A stretch of 64,000 nt of DNA from Prorocentrum cordatum. Lineage: Eukaryota; Sar; Dinophyceae; Prorocentrales; Prorocentraceae. The stretch spans positions 474,778 through 538,777 of the forward strand of contig CAUYUJ010003036.1 of NCBI GenBank assembly GCA_963575745.1, written 5' to 3'. Every line of letters begins with the position of its first letter. Positions within the stretch are counted from its first letter, which is position 1. The notes under the pieces are model-generated. The model was given only the letters and a program-made list of their open reading frames with translations. It was not told where the DNA came from and did no database searches. The position numbers were made by a program, and so were the translations under genes. Positions 54,401 through 64,000 of the stretch are shown here, piece by piece.

Positions 54401-55780
54401 CCACGAGAGCTTTACCAACATCCGTGAGGCCTCTGATTTGCCACCCACCGCTTCCGAAAAATGGCAGCCGCCCAACCGCACCGCATTGACAACAACACCC
54501 CGGCAAACGACAGCGGCGAGGCAACATGGACCGGCGGAATGAGCGAACCGAATAAATAAAACTCATTCAAGGGCGTCGTAGTCGGCCGCAGACTGATCGG
54601 AGTTAAGCCGAACTCAGGCGGACTGAGCAATACTAAATGGGATTAGGACGCCCCTGACCGGATTCCGGACCATGGCACAGTTGGAATATGACATCCGGAT
54701 AATTGCATTCGAAAAAACGTGCGCATCCCGCCCTTCCGCGTGCGGACAAGAGGACCACTAGCCCCCCTCCCCCGACCGTCCCCCCCGGAGGCACCTTCCT
54801 CACTCATACGCTTTTGCGGGGAGTTGTTTTTGTTCCTACATGCCTCCAAGAGGCCTAAGACCATGAAGTCCCCTGAGAGGCCCCCGACGAAGCTAAATAT
54901 GTCCGCCAGAAAAATCAAAGAAGGTTTCCAGAGCGTCAGAATCGTCGTTCCCCCTCTCAGGGTCGACGACACCCGCAATAAGGTGTTCCCAAATCATCGG
55001 ATTGTTCGAACCCGTAACGCAAGTGCACGTTTGAAATCCCGCGTCAGAAACAATACGCGGAGAAGGCCGAATATCTTCGAAACGCATCTATACTATAATT
55101 CAAAGTATGGTTGCGTATGTATTTATGTATATACGTGTACATACAGGTACGCATACATGTGCAAACCAGAACCACGCGCGCTTCGCGCGTGCTTAGGTTC
55201 CAATTTACATCAAAACGATTTGCAACGCATGGGACATGAGAGCTGCGAACCTCATTGGGACTCGTCTTGTCCCGCAGCCGCGGGCCTCCGGGCAGGCGCC
55301 CCTGACCGAAGTGCCCCGAAACAGAGCATCAAAACCCAAACAGCCTGCGGGCCCTTCGGCGCAGCACTGGCGCGAACAATGCGCACAACTGCGTTGCTGT
55401 GGGCACTCCCAAAAACGGCACGGCGGAAGTGGGGGACGAGGGGGGACAGCGAATGCAGAGGAGCGGGAAGAGAAACGAACAGAGACAAACAAGATACCGT
55501 GCCGAGGATGGGCTGGCATCCCCCTGGCAAAACGGCAGCTCGCGAGTGCGCAGACGTATCAGACTATGTCCGAAGCGCTCGCGTGGAGGACCCGCGCGAA
55601 CGAAGGAGGAGGAGAGGGGGGGAAGAAAGAAGCAAAACAAAGAGGAGGAAAGAAGACTCACGCCGCGGTCGCGGCGGGCGCGGGTGCGCACGTAAGCCCT
55701 GTCATGGCAGGCAGCCCCGCCGGCATTCAGGATAATAACCACATGCGCAAAGGGAAGCGACAGGCGTCATCAGCATCGTA
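54400..55780. other. No supported gene
   Basis: A plus-strand frame stays open from 54719 to 55735, but it crosses a TATGTATTTATGTATA tract and a CGCGCGCTTCGCGCG hairpin (near 55175) and has no recognisable domain. A diverged GGATTAGG/GGACTGAG segment near 54554-54720 may be an old copy of the AAGCGGGATT element. Confidence 0.45.
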
Positions 55781-55789
55781 ATCCTCACC

Positions 55790-56720
55790 GTCACCAGCGA
55801 GGTCATCATGCGCATCTTCAAAATCACCAGCGACGTCATCATAATTCCGTAACAAATATCGATGTCACCACCCTCATTGTCGCCGTCGTTCTCATCGTCG
55901 TCATCATCGTACTCGTGATCGTGGTCGTCAACTCCGTCGTCATTGTCATTGTAATTTCACGTGTTCCGGAAATGCGCCTGGAAGCACGTGACATGGGGTT
56001 TGGCGAAAAACTCCATCATCATCACCATCATCACCATCATCCCCATTAGCACCATCATGACCATCATGAGCATACTCATCATCATCATCATCGTCATCGA
56101 AATTGCCAACACCATCGTCATTGTACGTGCTCCGACTGTCAAAAAATGCCATGCGGGGCGCCGTCATCGCCATCGTTGCCGTCGGAAGCGTCGCNNNNNN
56201 NNNNNNNNNNNNNNNNNNNNNNNNNNNNNNNNNNNNNNNNNNNNNNNNNNNNNNNNNNNNNNNNNNNNNNNNNNNNNNNNNNNNNNNNNNNNNNCATCAT
56301 CATCATCATCATCATCATCATCATAATCAGCATCATCAACATCAGCATCATCATCAGCATCATCCGCATCATGAGCATCATCATCATGATCATCATCATC
56401 ATCATCATCATCACCATCCTCATCATCATCATCATCATCAGCATCATCATCAGCATCATAATCAGCATCATCATCACCACCACCACCACGACCATCACCA
56501 TCATAATCATCATCAGCATCATCATCATTCTCATCAGCAGCATCATCAGCATCATCATCGTCCGCCCTTCTCCTCCTCCTCCTCCTCATCATCATCGTCA
56601 TCATCGTCATCATCATCATCACCATCATCATCATCAGCAGCATCATCATCATCAGCATCATCATCATCATCGTCATCATCATCATCACCATCATCACCAT
56701 CATCATCCTCTCCTCCTAAT
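55790..56720 (+). repeat. CAT/ATC microsatellite region containing an assembly gap
   Basis: Degenerate CAT, CAC and CAG triplets; all six frames yield low-complexity chains. The gap falls inside the tract. Confidence 0.88.
56195..56294. other. 100-N assembly gap
   Basis: Exactly 100 N, a conventional scaffold gap of unknown true length. Confidence 0.99.
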
Positions 56721-56947
56721 ACTATTCCTCCTCCTCCTCCTCCTCCTCCTCCCCCTCCTCCCCCTCCTCCCCGTCCTCCTCCTTCCCCCCCCTGCTCCTC
56801 CTCCTTCTCCTCCTCCTCCTTTTGACGTTGAGCGAACCTGGATCGGATGATCGTGGCGTCTCTCCTCCTCCTCCTCCTCCTCCTCCTCCTCTTCCTCCTC
56901 CTCCGAGTTCCAGTGGACTCATGCGCACCTCTGTTTGCACGGGTTAA

Positions 56948-57610
56948 TTGAGCAAGGAGCGTGTGCCGGCGAAATTTGGAGGTTCATGGGTAATGCATGG
57001 GCGGATTTTTTTCGCCAAGCTTGGAGCCCTTGATGTTGCCGTTGCCGACGTTGCGGCCACGTCCCTCCAGGAGGCCATTAAGGAGTGCAAGTTGTCATGT
57101 CAGTTTCTGGCCCGAGCGGTTAAGAATATTTGTGCTCGGCCAGATGTTTCTGGTGCTGCCCCAGTCCCTCCACGGCCGCCCAAGGAGGCAAAGCCGAGGC
57201 TGGCAGTTGTCGCTCACGATACCGTACCCCTGGCTCTGGGATCCTCGGCGTTGCAGCGCAGGCAATGTTTGGCGGTTGCTCCGACTCCAGCCAGTGCCAA
57301 GTCGTTGCACAAGCCAGGGGCTAAGTGTGAGCCTGGGCCGATGCTGCGCCAGCTTGCTGCTCTTGCCGAGCGGCTCGGTTGGCGCCAGCATGCCGAGGGG
57401 GAGGGTGAGGCTGCCTATGCCGCTGCTGCTGCCAGTTTGGGTGCGGAGGCGGGTGGGAGTCTGCTCGTGTGCGACGGGCACCATATTCACAGGGCAGGGT
57501 CCTTCCTGTTCTGTGGGATTTGCGGGGCCCGAGTTGCCCTGGGCTCGGCCAAGATCGAGGCCCTCGGTGAGTCCTGCCCCACGAAGCCCCCTAACCCTGC
57601 CCGCGGGTGA
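56948..57610 (+). CDS. Retroelement-like ORF with Cys-Cys knuckle (plus strand)
   Basis: This 220-codon open frame is the only convincing plus-strand coding stretch. The C-terminal part reads CDGHHIHRAGSFLFCGICGA followed by a later Cys, an H...G..FC..CGA pattern I associate with the C-terminal zinc-binding tails of dinoflagellate non-LTR retroelements. The N-terminal part (SLQEAIKECKLSCQFLARAV) is helical. It may be a truncated retroelement or a derived host gene; the first codon used is uncertain. Confidence 0.45.
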   Translation: MSKERVPAKFGGSWVMHGRIFFAKLGALDVAVADVAATSLQEAIKECKLSCQFLARAVKNICARPDVSGAAPVPPRPPKEAKPRLAVVAHDTVPLALGSSALQRRQCLAVAPTPASAKSLHKPGAKCEPGPMLRQLAALAERLGWRQHAEGEGEAAYAAAAASLGAEAGGSLLVCDGHHIHRAGSFLFCGICGARVALGSAKIEALGESCPTKPPNPARG

Positions 57611-58079
57611 GCCAGGGACTGGCGCTCGGAAGGCACGCACCCAACAACTGGGATCAAGCTCGTCCAGTCTAATCCGTAATTTGCTTGGTTTTCCTTGACG
57701 GCTGGTGTTTTATCACCCTCGCCCAGAATTATGTAGTCGTCGTTGCGTTGTCGGATGCTTCGCCGTTCTATGCTGCGTCCTGCGTCCTGCGTCCTGCCTC
57801 CTCCTCCTCCTCCTGCCTCCTCCTCCTCCTATCCCGGTGTACGTTCTGACCCGCATTTCGAGGAAGGTCCGGCCCTGGCGACTTGCACGGCTCTCCAGGA
57901 CGGGCCGCGGTCCCGGTGATCACCTTCTCCTCCCCTGGCCCTTCCTCCCCTGAGATCCCGCGGTGCGGTAAGACTGCAGCATCGCAAGACCCCCGACCCC
58001 CGTGAGGGCCCACGTGGGCCAGAAGAACCGAGCGAGCACGCCCGCTGTGGAAGAGCTGCAGCGCCAGGATCTCTCACTC

Positions 58080-58211
58080 GCCATCGCTCGGACGTCCATT
58101 CCCTGTGTTTTTCTCGGTCCCGCGCGTGTTTTTGTTGCCAAATGATCGAGGATGCTCCTCGATGGTCCTCCCTCGCCGAAAAGAAGAAAATGCACACGTC
58201 CGAGCGATGCC
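58080..58211 (-). mobile_element. GCATCGCTCGGACGT intron-forming element, copy 3
   Basis: Same family and orientation; the donor side is CTCG|GCATCG. The acceptor side is GGCGAG rather than GGCCAG. It follows the NLTGLLQAARDG exon. Confidence 0.78.
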
Positions 58212-58481
58212 GAGCTCAGGGTCCTCCGCTCCTGGGTGACCAGGAGCAGCACGTCCCCGTCGCGCGCCGCCTGCAGCAGGCCCGTCAGATTCCCGGGGCC
58301 GGCGACCCGCCCGCTCGGCCCGGCGCCCCGCCGCCCGAGCGCGACGGGCGCGGGCCCCGCCGCGCCGCCGAGCAGCGTGGAGAGGAGCGCGGACCTGCGG
58401 TCGGGAGCTGCTGCCCCGGCGCGTCGCGGCAGCGGCCCCCGGCCACACGCTGTGCCCTGCGAGCGGGCAGCGTGTCGCTCC
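58212..58481 (-). CDS. Exon candidate flanked on both sides by the same intron-forming element
   Basis: Between two GCATCGCTCGGACGT elements the minus strand reads an Ala/Arg/Gly-rich segment, then NLTGLLQAARDGDVLLLVTQ and ERRTLSS. The acceptor is ATGGCCAG|GAG and the donor is CTCG|GCATCG. It may continue in frame across the downstream element as ILALQLFHSGRARSVLLAHV (about 57960-58072), using GTGAGAG|ATC. The product is not recognised. Confidence 0.5.
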
Positions 58482-58483
58482 TG

Positions 58484-58607
58484 GCCATCGCTCGGACGTC
58501 CGTTCCCTGCCTGTTTTTCGGTTTCGTGCGTGGTCCCTTCGCCAGATGATCGAGGATGCTCCTCGAGGGTCCTCGCCGAAGGAAGCATGCACACGTCCGA
58601 GCGATGC
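58484..58607 (-). mobile_element. GCATCGCTCGGACGT intron-forming element, copy 4
   Basis: Same family and orientation, CTTG|GCATCG ... ATGGCCAG|. It precedes the same exon, so that exon is bracketed by two copies. Confidence 0.78.
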
Positions 58608-60187
58608 CAAGGCTCCGCTCCGCGAGGGCGGGGATCCGCGGGATGCTCGGGCTGTTGACGCCTAGGGCCTGGGGCGTAGTCAGCATGTCGCGCCGAAGCA
58701 TGGGGGGGGCATAACCGGCGGCGCGACACGCTGAGGAAGCTCCTGGCCGTAGCCAGCCTCGAGCTCATGCCTGACCCCACGGTCGAGAGGCCCAGAGGCA
58801 ATAACATTCCCAAGGTGCGCCCTCTGAAACCGAGGGAATCCTCAAGATTAACATCTAGAGATCTCAAGGCCTCCCAACGGGGGTGCGAGCAGATGGGGTC
58901 GCAAGATTGCACCCCATCGCCGACGCATCGACAATCCATCCGCAATGTCGGCGATGCACTGACGACGCCATCTGGGAGAGAGTCGGGCTTCACATCGAGT
59001 TGCATCCCCGATGCATCTGCGATATGGAACGATCCACCGACCTTCTCATCTCGGACACCACTTGGGAGGCCTAGAGCATCGGGACGATGATGCCAACCAT
59101 AAGGGTAATGACACGCTTCGGGGAAACAGAAGACTCGGGTTCGGGGGACTCGGGTTGGCCTGACGGGGGACGACATGAAACTGACGAGACCCAATCTGAA
59201 ATTTGACGCGAACTCCTGCTGCAAACATCCCACGAAAACTGGACCGTCAAAATCAAACAAAGCCGGCAAACCCGAAATCTGGCTTACTCGAGTCTTTTTA
59301 CGCTTCCCCGAATGTTTCAGGCTTGTAAGGACCAGCGGCCGCACGCGCCCAGCATCGCCCGGCGCCTGACATTGAAACGTAGCAGGGGGGCGCCGGGCCG
59401 ATCGGGCAACAGGGCTGGTCCCGAACCGGGCCTGCGGAGGAGGCGGGTGTGTCTGGGTGCGGCGTATGTCGGAGGCCAGGGGCGTGCCGTGCGCTTGCCC
59501 ATGGGCGCTCCCTCCGCCCTCTTCGCCTGCGCATCTGTCCTCCTCCCAAACTGTCCTCCTCTTGGTCCTCCCAATCCTCCATCCACCCTCCACCTCATCC
59601 CTTACTCTCGCCCGCCCTCCCCGACCGTTTCCTCCTCCCCCTCCCCCTCCCTAACCCCCCTCCTCGCTCATCTCGTGTACCTGCGCAGGGCGCAGTATGT
59701 TGTTCTCCTCAAATGTATAATGAAACAAGAAGGCATGATGAGGTGCGTCTATGGGATCGCTCCAGGTATTCCAACGAGCAGCACCACTGCCAACACCATC
59801 CCCGATCGGCATCCTGTCCCAGAACCCACGCGAGAAGATCCGCAGGGCCTCCCCTGGGCATCACTATTGCTGTGTGAGCCAGCACGTCCTCTCGGTGTAT
59901 CCTCTCCCAGGGCAGGAGCTCCGCCTTCCCCATGACTAGGCAGCGCGCCCGGGGGGAAACGAGAAGGGGCGGACTTCTCAGAAGGCTCGGAAGACCCCAA
60001 GCCTGTTGAGCACAACTCTGAGCGTTCCACGAAGACACGAAACACTTCTCAGAAGGCGAGAGGGCATCTGCGAAGTCCCGCCGCCTTCTGAGAAAGCCTT
60101 CTCCTTCTCACTTACCCCCCTTCGCTCGCCGCCGAATGACCGCATATCGAAAGGCCCGTCCAATGGGGCCCGGCGGCAAGTCTCCAT

Positions 60188-60480
60188 ATGTTCTGGGCGA
60201 CAGGTCTCGAGCAGCTGCAGCGTCCGCGAGGGCCCAGTACTGCTCCAAGACGGCGCCTTAACACTGTGGCGTCAGAGATGTCGGATGAGGAGGATGAGGA
60301 GGAGGAGGAGCTTGGCCTCCACACTACCGCCAGCATGGCTCTGCCAGGCCCCCAAAAATTTGTCTCGAGGCGGCCCCGTGCCTCCCTGGGGTGCTCCCGC
60401 TACGCCAGCATCAAGCACGAACTGCCAGCCCAAACACCCAGACAGAATCGCGTCGTGAAAAATCAGGACGGGAGGTTTTT
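60188..60480 (+). CDS. Low-confidence plus-strand exon candidate
   Basis: A frame reads TGLEQLQRPRGPSTAPRRRL, NTVASEMSDEEDEEEEELGL, HTTASMALPGPQKFVSRRPR. The acidic run is a GAGGATGAG microsatellite. It could equally be noncoding. Confidence 0.25.
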
Positions 60481-60659
60481 GGCAGTTTTCGGCCTCGGAG
60501 GGCCCTCACTGGGCCTCGGGACAATAAACCGATTCAGGAGGAAAAATTGGTCCAGGGGAGAGATTCGGGACTTTCAGGGACCCCGTATGAAAAAATCAAG
60601 ACGTCGCATGTCTGGGAAGACAGCTCCTGCTGTCCTGCAAGATGTGCCCAAATCCTATA

Positions 60660-60667
60660 GAGAAAGC

Positions 60668-60726
<59 letters not shown>

Positions 60727-60735
60727 GAGACAGAC
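60660..60735 (+). repeat. GA microsatellite
   Basis: Nearly continuous GA dinucleotides. Confidence 0.9.
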
Positions 60736-60859
60736 CCCATACAGCCCGCAGAGAGCACCCCGTGCGGGGCCCAAGAGGGACAACTATCTAGCATCCACTC
60801 TGTCGACGATGGCCTCCAGCAGGGCCCCACTTGAAAGCAGACTACCCCCCAGACTGGCT

Positions 60860-61151
60860 CAATGCAGCGCTTGAGCACGACCCAAGACGGTATCAAGGCC
60901 AAGGATTCCTCAGACGACTCAGATTGGCCATTGCTGGAAACTGAGTTGACTGATCCAACCCTTGTTTTGACTGGAGCCGCCCCTTTCGTCGCACAGAGCA
61001 CAAGTTGTACGCCTTCTGCAGGGGCTCTGCCACGTGCCGCGAGATCAAGCAATAGTGCCTTCTCCTGCGCCTTGGCCGAGGCGCGAAACGTCGCCCCTGA
61101 GAATACGATCCACGGCTTCTGCGAGGACGCGAGGTGCTTTTCGATGGGCAC
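60860..61151 (-). CDS. Exon candidate (unknown soluble protein)
   Basis: The frame reads PIEKHLASSQKPWIVFSGAT, FRASAKAQEKALLLDLAARG, RAPAEGVQLVLCATKGAAPV and KTRVGSVNSVSSNGQSESSE. Upstream in another frame is EATSSINENVPLRMHITSDQ. A splice or a frameshift must separate the two. Composition is coding-like. The plus strand is also open but with less balanced composition. Confidence 0.45.
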
Positions 61152-61754
61152 ATTGAACGCAGGAATGCTCGAGTCTGGTCGCTGGTGATGTGCATTCGCA
61201 GGGGCACGTTCTCATTTATCGAACTCGTTGCTTCCAACGGCTCGCCCGGCGGGGTCGTATGCATGGTGGGACGCACTGCCGGAGGGAAGTCAACGGACAA
61301 GCGGCAGCGCAACCAGTGACAGGCAGATCACGGCCAAGCTGCCAAGCAGCCCTGAGCTAGTCAGCAAGTGCAAGTTGATAAGGAATGCCGCTCTGACCAG
61401 AATCTCTGAATTCACAGCGTTTAGAGCCAAATTGGTTCCGTTAGTCCAGGGACACGAGGAGGATGAGGACGACGGCCACGACGAGGACTACCAAAAACAA
61501 GGAGGCGGAGGAGCAGATTGATGACGACGGCGACGCCTACTGAGGCCCCCCCAGAGATCCAGGACATATCGCCCCGTATGCACGGGGCCGCAGCCCAAGG
61601 GCCTGGCCCGCGAGGGCGTGGATCCGCCACCGTGCCCCCTGGCACGTTGAGACGTGGAAGAATAGCAAGGTCTGCCTGGTAGATTTTTAATTCATTATAA
61701 GGGGCCGCCCCTCCCTCTACTCGCGGACCCTTGCGCGCATCCCACATGCCACTT

Positions 61755-62160
61755 CCCTCGTGCCCGCTCGAGGATGGTGCACTTCCCGCATGGCGGCTAA
61801 TGCCTGAACACCCCTTCCGTGCGTGCCCGCTCGATGATGGTGCAAGTCCCGCATGGCAGCGAACGCCTAAACCCGCATTCCACGCGTGCCCGCGCGAGGA
61901 TGGCGCACTTCCCGCGTGGCAGCTGATGCACAGCTCCCCCTTCCACGCGTGCCCGATCGAGGATGGTGCACTTCCCACACGGCACCTACTGCCTGAACCC
62001 CCCTTTCCACGCGTGCCCTCTCCAGCATGGTGCACTTCCCAGGCGGCAACTAATGGCTGAACCCTCATTCCATGCGCGCCGCAAGAGAATTGCGCACTTC
62101 CCGCACGGCTGCTACCTCGTAGACGCCTCATCCCACGCGCACCCGCTCAAGAATCATGCG
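61755..62160 (+). repeat. 63-bp tandem repeat, seven units
   Basis: Units contain GTGCCCGCTCGAGGATGGTG and CACTTCCCGCATGGCAGCTA. GTGCCCG occurs near 61760, 61823, 61886, 61949, 62013, 62076 and 62139. Confidence 0.85.
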
Positions 62161-62644
62161 TTTCCCGCATTCCCAGGCGCTGCTCCCACACGATCCAGGG
62201 TCTCCCCAGCCACGATCCATCATTGGAAACGTGGGATCTGCGTCCCTAGCTTCCAAGACGGCCCGCGCAGGCAACCAATGACACCAAGATGGCCCAAGAT
62301 GCCTCGAATACAACCCAAGGTGGCCCCACGGTGACCGAATATTGCTTTAAGACTGCCCAAGATGCATCCAAAATGGTCCAAAAGGGCCACCGCAAGAGGA
62401 CCTCCACCAGGGCCCGAAGAAGCCAAAGCCATTGGTTTCCCAAATGTCTTTGAATCGATGGTTTTCGCATTCTGGCCTGTTCGGGCTGCGTTCAGCTCAA
62501 GACGGCCCACGAGGACTGCAGAATGGCACTAGAGGCATCCAAGAAGGCTCCTGGACGGCAAAAGAGGGCCCAGAGGGACCCGCAAGGGTGCCGCACAGGA
62601 AGCAAAAGACAGTGCCAAGATGGCCCAACCGGGTTTGCTCCCCC

Positions 62645-63312
62645 TCATCCTCCTCCTCCTCCTCCTCCTCCTCCTCCTCCTCCTCCTCCTCCCCCTAATC
62701 CTCATCCTCATCCTCATCATCGTCATCATCATCAGCAGCATCACCAGATATCACCAGCATCAGCATCAGCATCAGCACCACCACCATCATCAACGCCAGC
62801 ATCACCATAATCGCCATCATCAGCATCAACATCTCCATCCTCTTCCTCCTTCTACTCCTCGTCCTCCTACTCCTCGTCGTCGGTGCGTTATTGGTGGTGG
62901 TGGTGGTCGTCGTCGGCGCTATCGTCATCTTCATCGCCAGCACCAGCTTCACATGTATCTTCATCTTCATCTTCATGGTCAGCTGCATCTTCATCTTCAT
63001 ACTCACCATCCTAACCAACACCAGTATCATAGTCATCATCACCATCATACTCATCAGCAATATAATCATCCTGAGCATCACGACCATCAACATTGTCCAA
63101 CATGATCGCACTCGCCATCAACAGCATCGCCAGCATCACCAACATCGCAATCAGCATCGTCATCACAGGCATCATCATCAGCATTACCATCCTCATCATC
63201 CTCATCACCATCACCAGCATCCTCATCATCATCTTCATCATCAGCATCACCATCACCATCACCATCACCATCACCATCATCATCATCATCATCAACATCA
63301 TCATCATCATCG

Positions 63313-63344
<32 letters not shown>

Positions 63345-63460
63345 GTCGTCATCATCATCGTCACCACTGGTCATCATCGCCGATCATCATCACCACCACC
63401 TATGTACATCATCGTCATCATCCCCATCATCCTCACCATCCTTGTTACAGCTCTTCCAAG
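62645..63460 (+). repeat. TCC tract then CAT/ATC microsatellite
   Basis: The TCC tract (62645-62695) passes into degenerate ATC/CAT triplets to 63460, like the tract at 55.8-56.7 kb. Confidence 0.88.
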
Positions 63461-63659
63461 AATGGAGACACGAGATGACGCACGTGGCGGCCTCGCGTGC
63501 CCAATCGCACAGTCGCGGCCCAGAGGACTGCGCTTTAGCACGGTGGAGGGACTCTCCGCAGGCAGCCGGACAAAGAAGGAGTCTCCCGCCCACGAGCGCC
63601 TTCCGACCTCGTCGCTCGACGCATCGGGCGACGAGGATGGAAGCGACGGGGGTGTTCGC

Positions 63660-63696
63660 CGTGGTCGTCGCCGCCGCGGCCGCTGTCGCCGCCGCC

Positions 63697-63744
<48 letters not shown>

Positions 63745-63790
63745 GTCGTCGTCGTGGTCGTCGTCGTCGTCGTCGTCGTCATCGCTGTTG
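63660..63790 (+). repeat. CGT microsatellite
   Basis: CGT/GTC triplets. The strip before it (63470-63655) is GC-rich and open on both strands; strand and coding status not resolved. Confidence 0.85.
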
Positions 63791-64000
63791 TCGCCCGATC
63801 AACGACGGCCTCGGCTCCTCTGTGTGGATAGGGATACGACCGAAGGGTCGATCCTATACCTGAGTCCGCAGGTAAAGGCGAGGGAGGAAGAGGTTAGCTA
63901 CTCCTTGTCCTGGGCGCTGCGCAGAGAGCAGTGCGGTAATGTATGCCACTACCTGAGCCGATACGTTAGCGGTAGATGACGATATAATGGTGATCTGAGC

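Noticed and set aside
54719-55735. 338-codon plus-strand open frame
   Set aside because: Crosses a TATGTA tract and a hairpin repeat, has no domain, and a frame this long is not surprising at this GC content.
56103-56850. His/Ile/Met-rich frames across the N gap
   Set aside because: CAT/ATC microsatellite translation and includes undetermined bases.
61428-61450. Possible second spliced-leader relic (GAGCCAAATTGG)
   Set aside because: Only a short partial match to the leader complement, no CTTGAGCCAAAATGG core.
61755-62160. CRISPR-like or zinc-finger-like array
   Set aside because: The 63-bp tandem units have no unique spacers and encode no repeated Cys-His pattern.

Overview
This is nuclear DNA of a dinoflagellate. 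Three independent observations support that. (1) A complete 22-nt dinoflagellate spliced-leader relic lies at 42188-42209, 58 nt upstream of an intact cyclophilin gene. (2) A multi-exon gene can be assembled in frame with mostly non-GT donors (GC and GA) and AG acceptors. (3) The introns are filled with short terminal-inverted-repeat elements, and splicing at AG|GC or AG|GA inside the target-site duplication would remove each element exactly. The sequence is GC-rich and dominated by repeats, with small exon islands between them. No bacterial operon, rRNA, tRNA or CRISPR array was recognised. The genus is not determined.

Layout. 0-2.2 kb: ACT microsatellite and a GAACGACTCACACCA minisatellite. 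2.2-12 kb: dispersed hairpin elements with one convincing candidate exon (9.56-9.88 kb) and a 460-bp CCT tract (10.8-11.3 kb). 12-30 kb: isolated candidate exons, nearly all on the minus strand, between hairpin elements; a 78-bp tandem array (13.6-15.4 kb) and a 100-bp tandem array (22.1-23.2 kb). 29.9-33.4 kb: several more minus-strand exon candidates. 33.4-35.2 kb: retroelement-like fragments, including an RNase H tail. 35.3-53.5 kb: the principal gene, minus strand, reconstructed here from 13 phase-compatible exons (1,159 codons, both ends open). It encodes a membrane protein with chlamydial-Pmp-like repeats, a cysteine-rich region and about seven transmembrane segments. Its third intron (about 11 kb) holds the cyclophilin retrocopy and several copies of a composite element that carries GGGTGGGTCGC arrays. 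53.6-64 kb: minisatellites, CAT microsatellites with a 100-N assembly gap (56195-56294), one plus-strand retroelement-like ORF (56.9-57.6 kb), an exon flanked on both sides by the same intron-forming element (58.2-58.5 kb), and another minus-strand exon candidate near 61 kb.

The Pmp-like protein is probably a cell-surface or endomembrane protein with a large non-cytoplasmic beta-helical region; its function is not known. The cyclophilin is a peptidyl-prolyl isomerase unrelated to it in function, present because its mRNA was reverse-transcribed and inserted there. All firm exons and nearly all exon candidates are on the minus strand, which fits the unidirectional gene arrangement known in dinoflagellates. 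Most long open frames in the window are translations of low-complexity repeats and are not genes.
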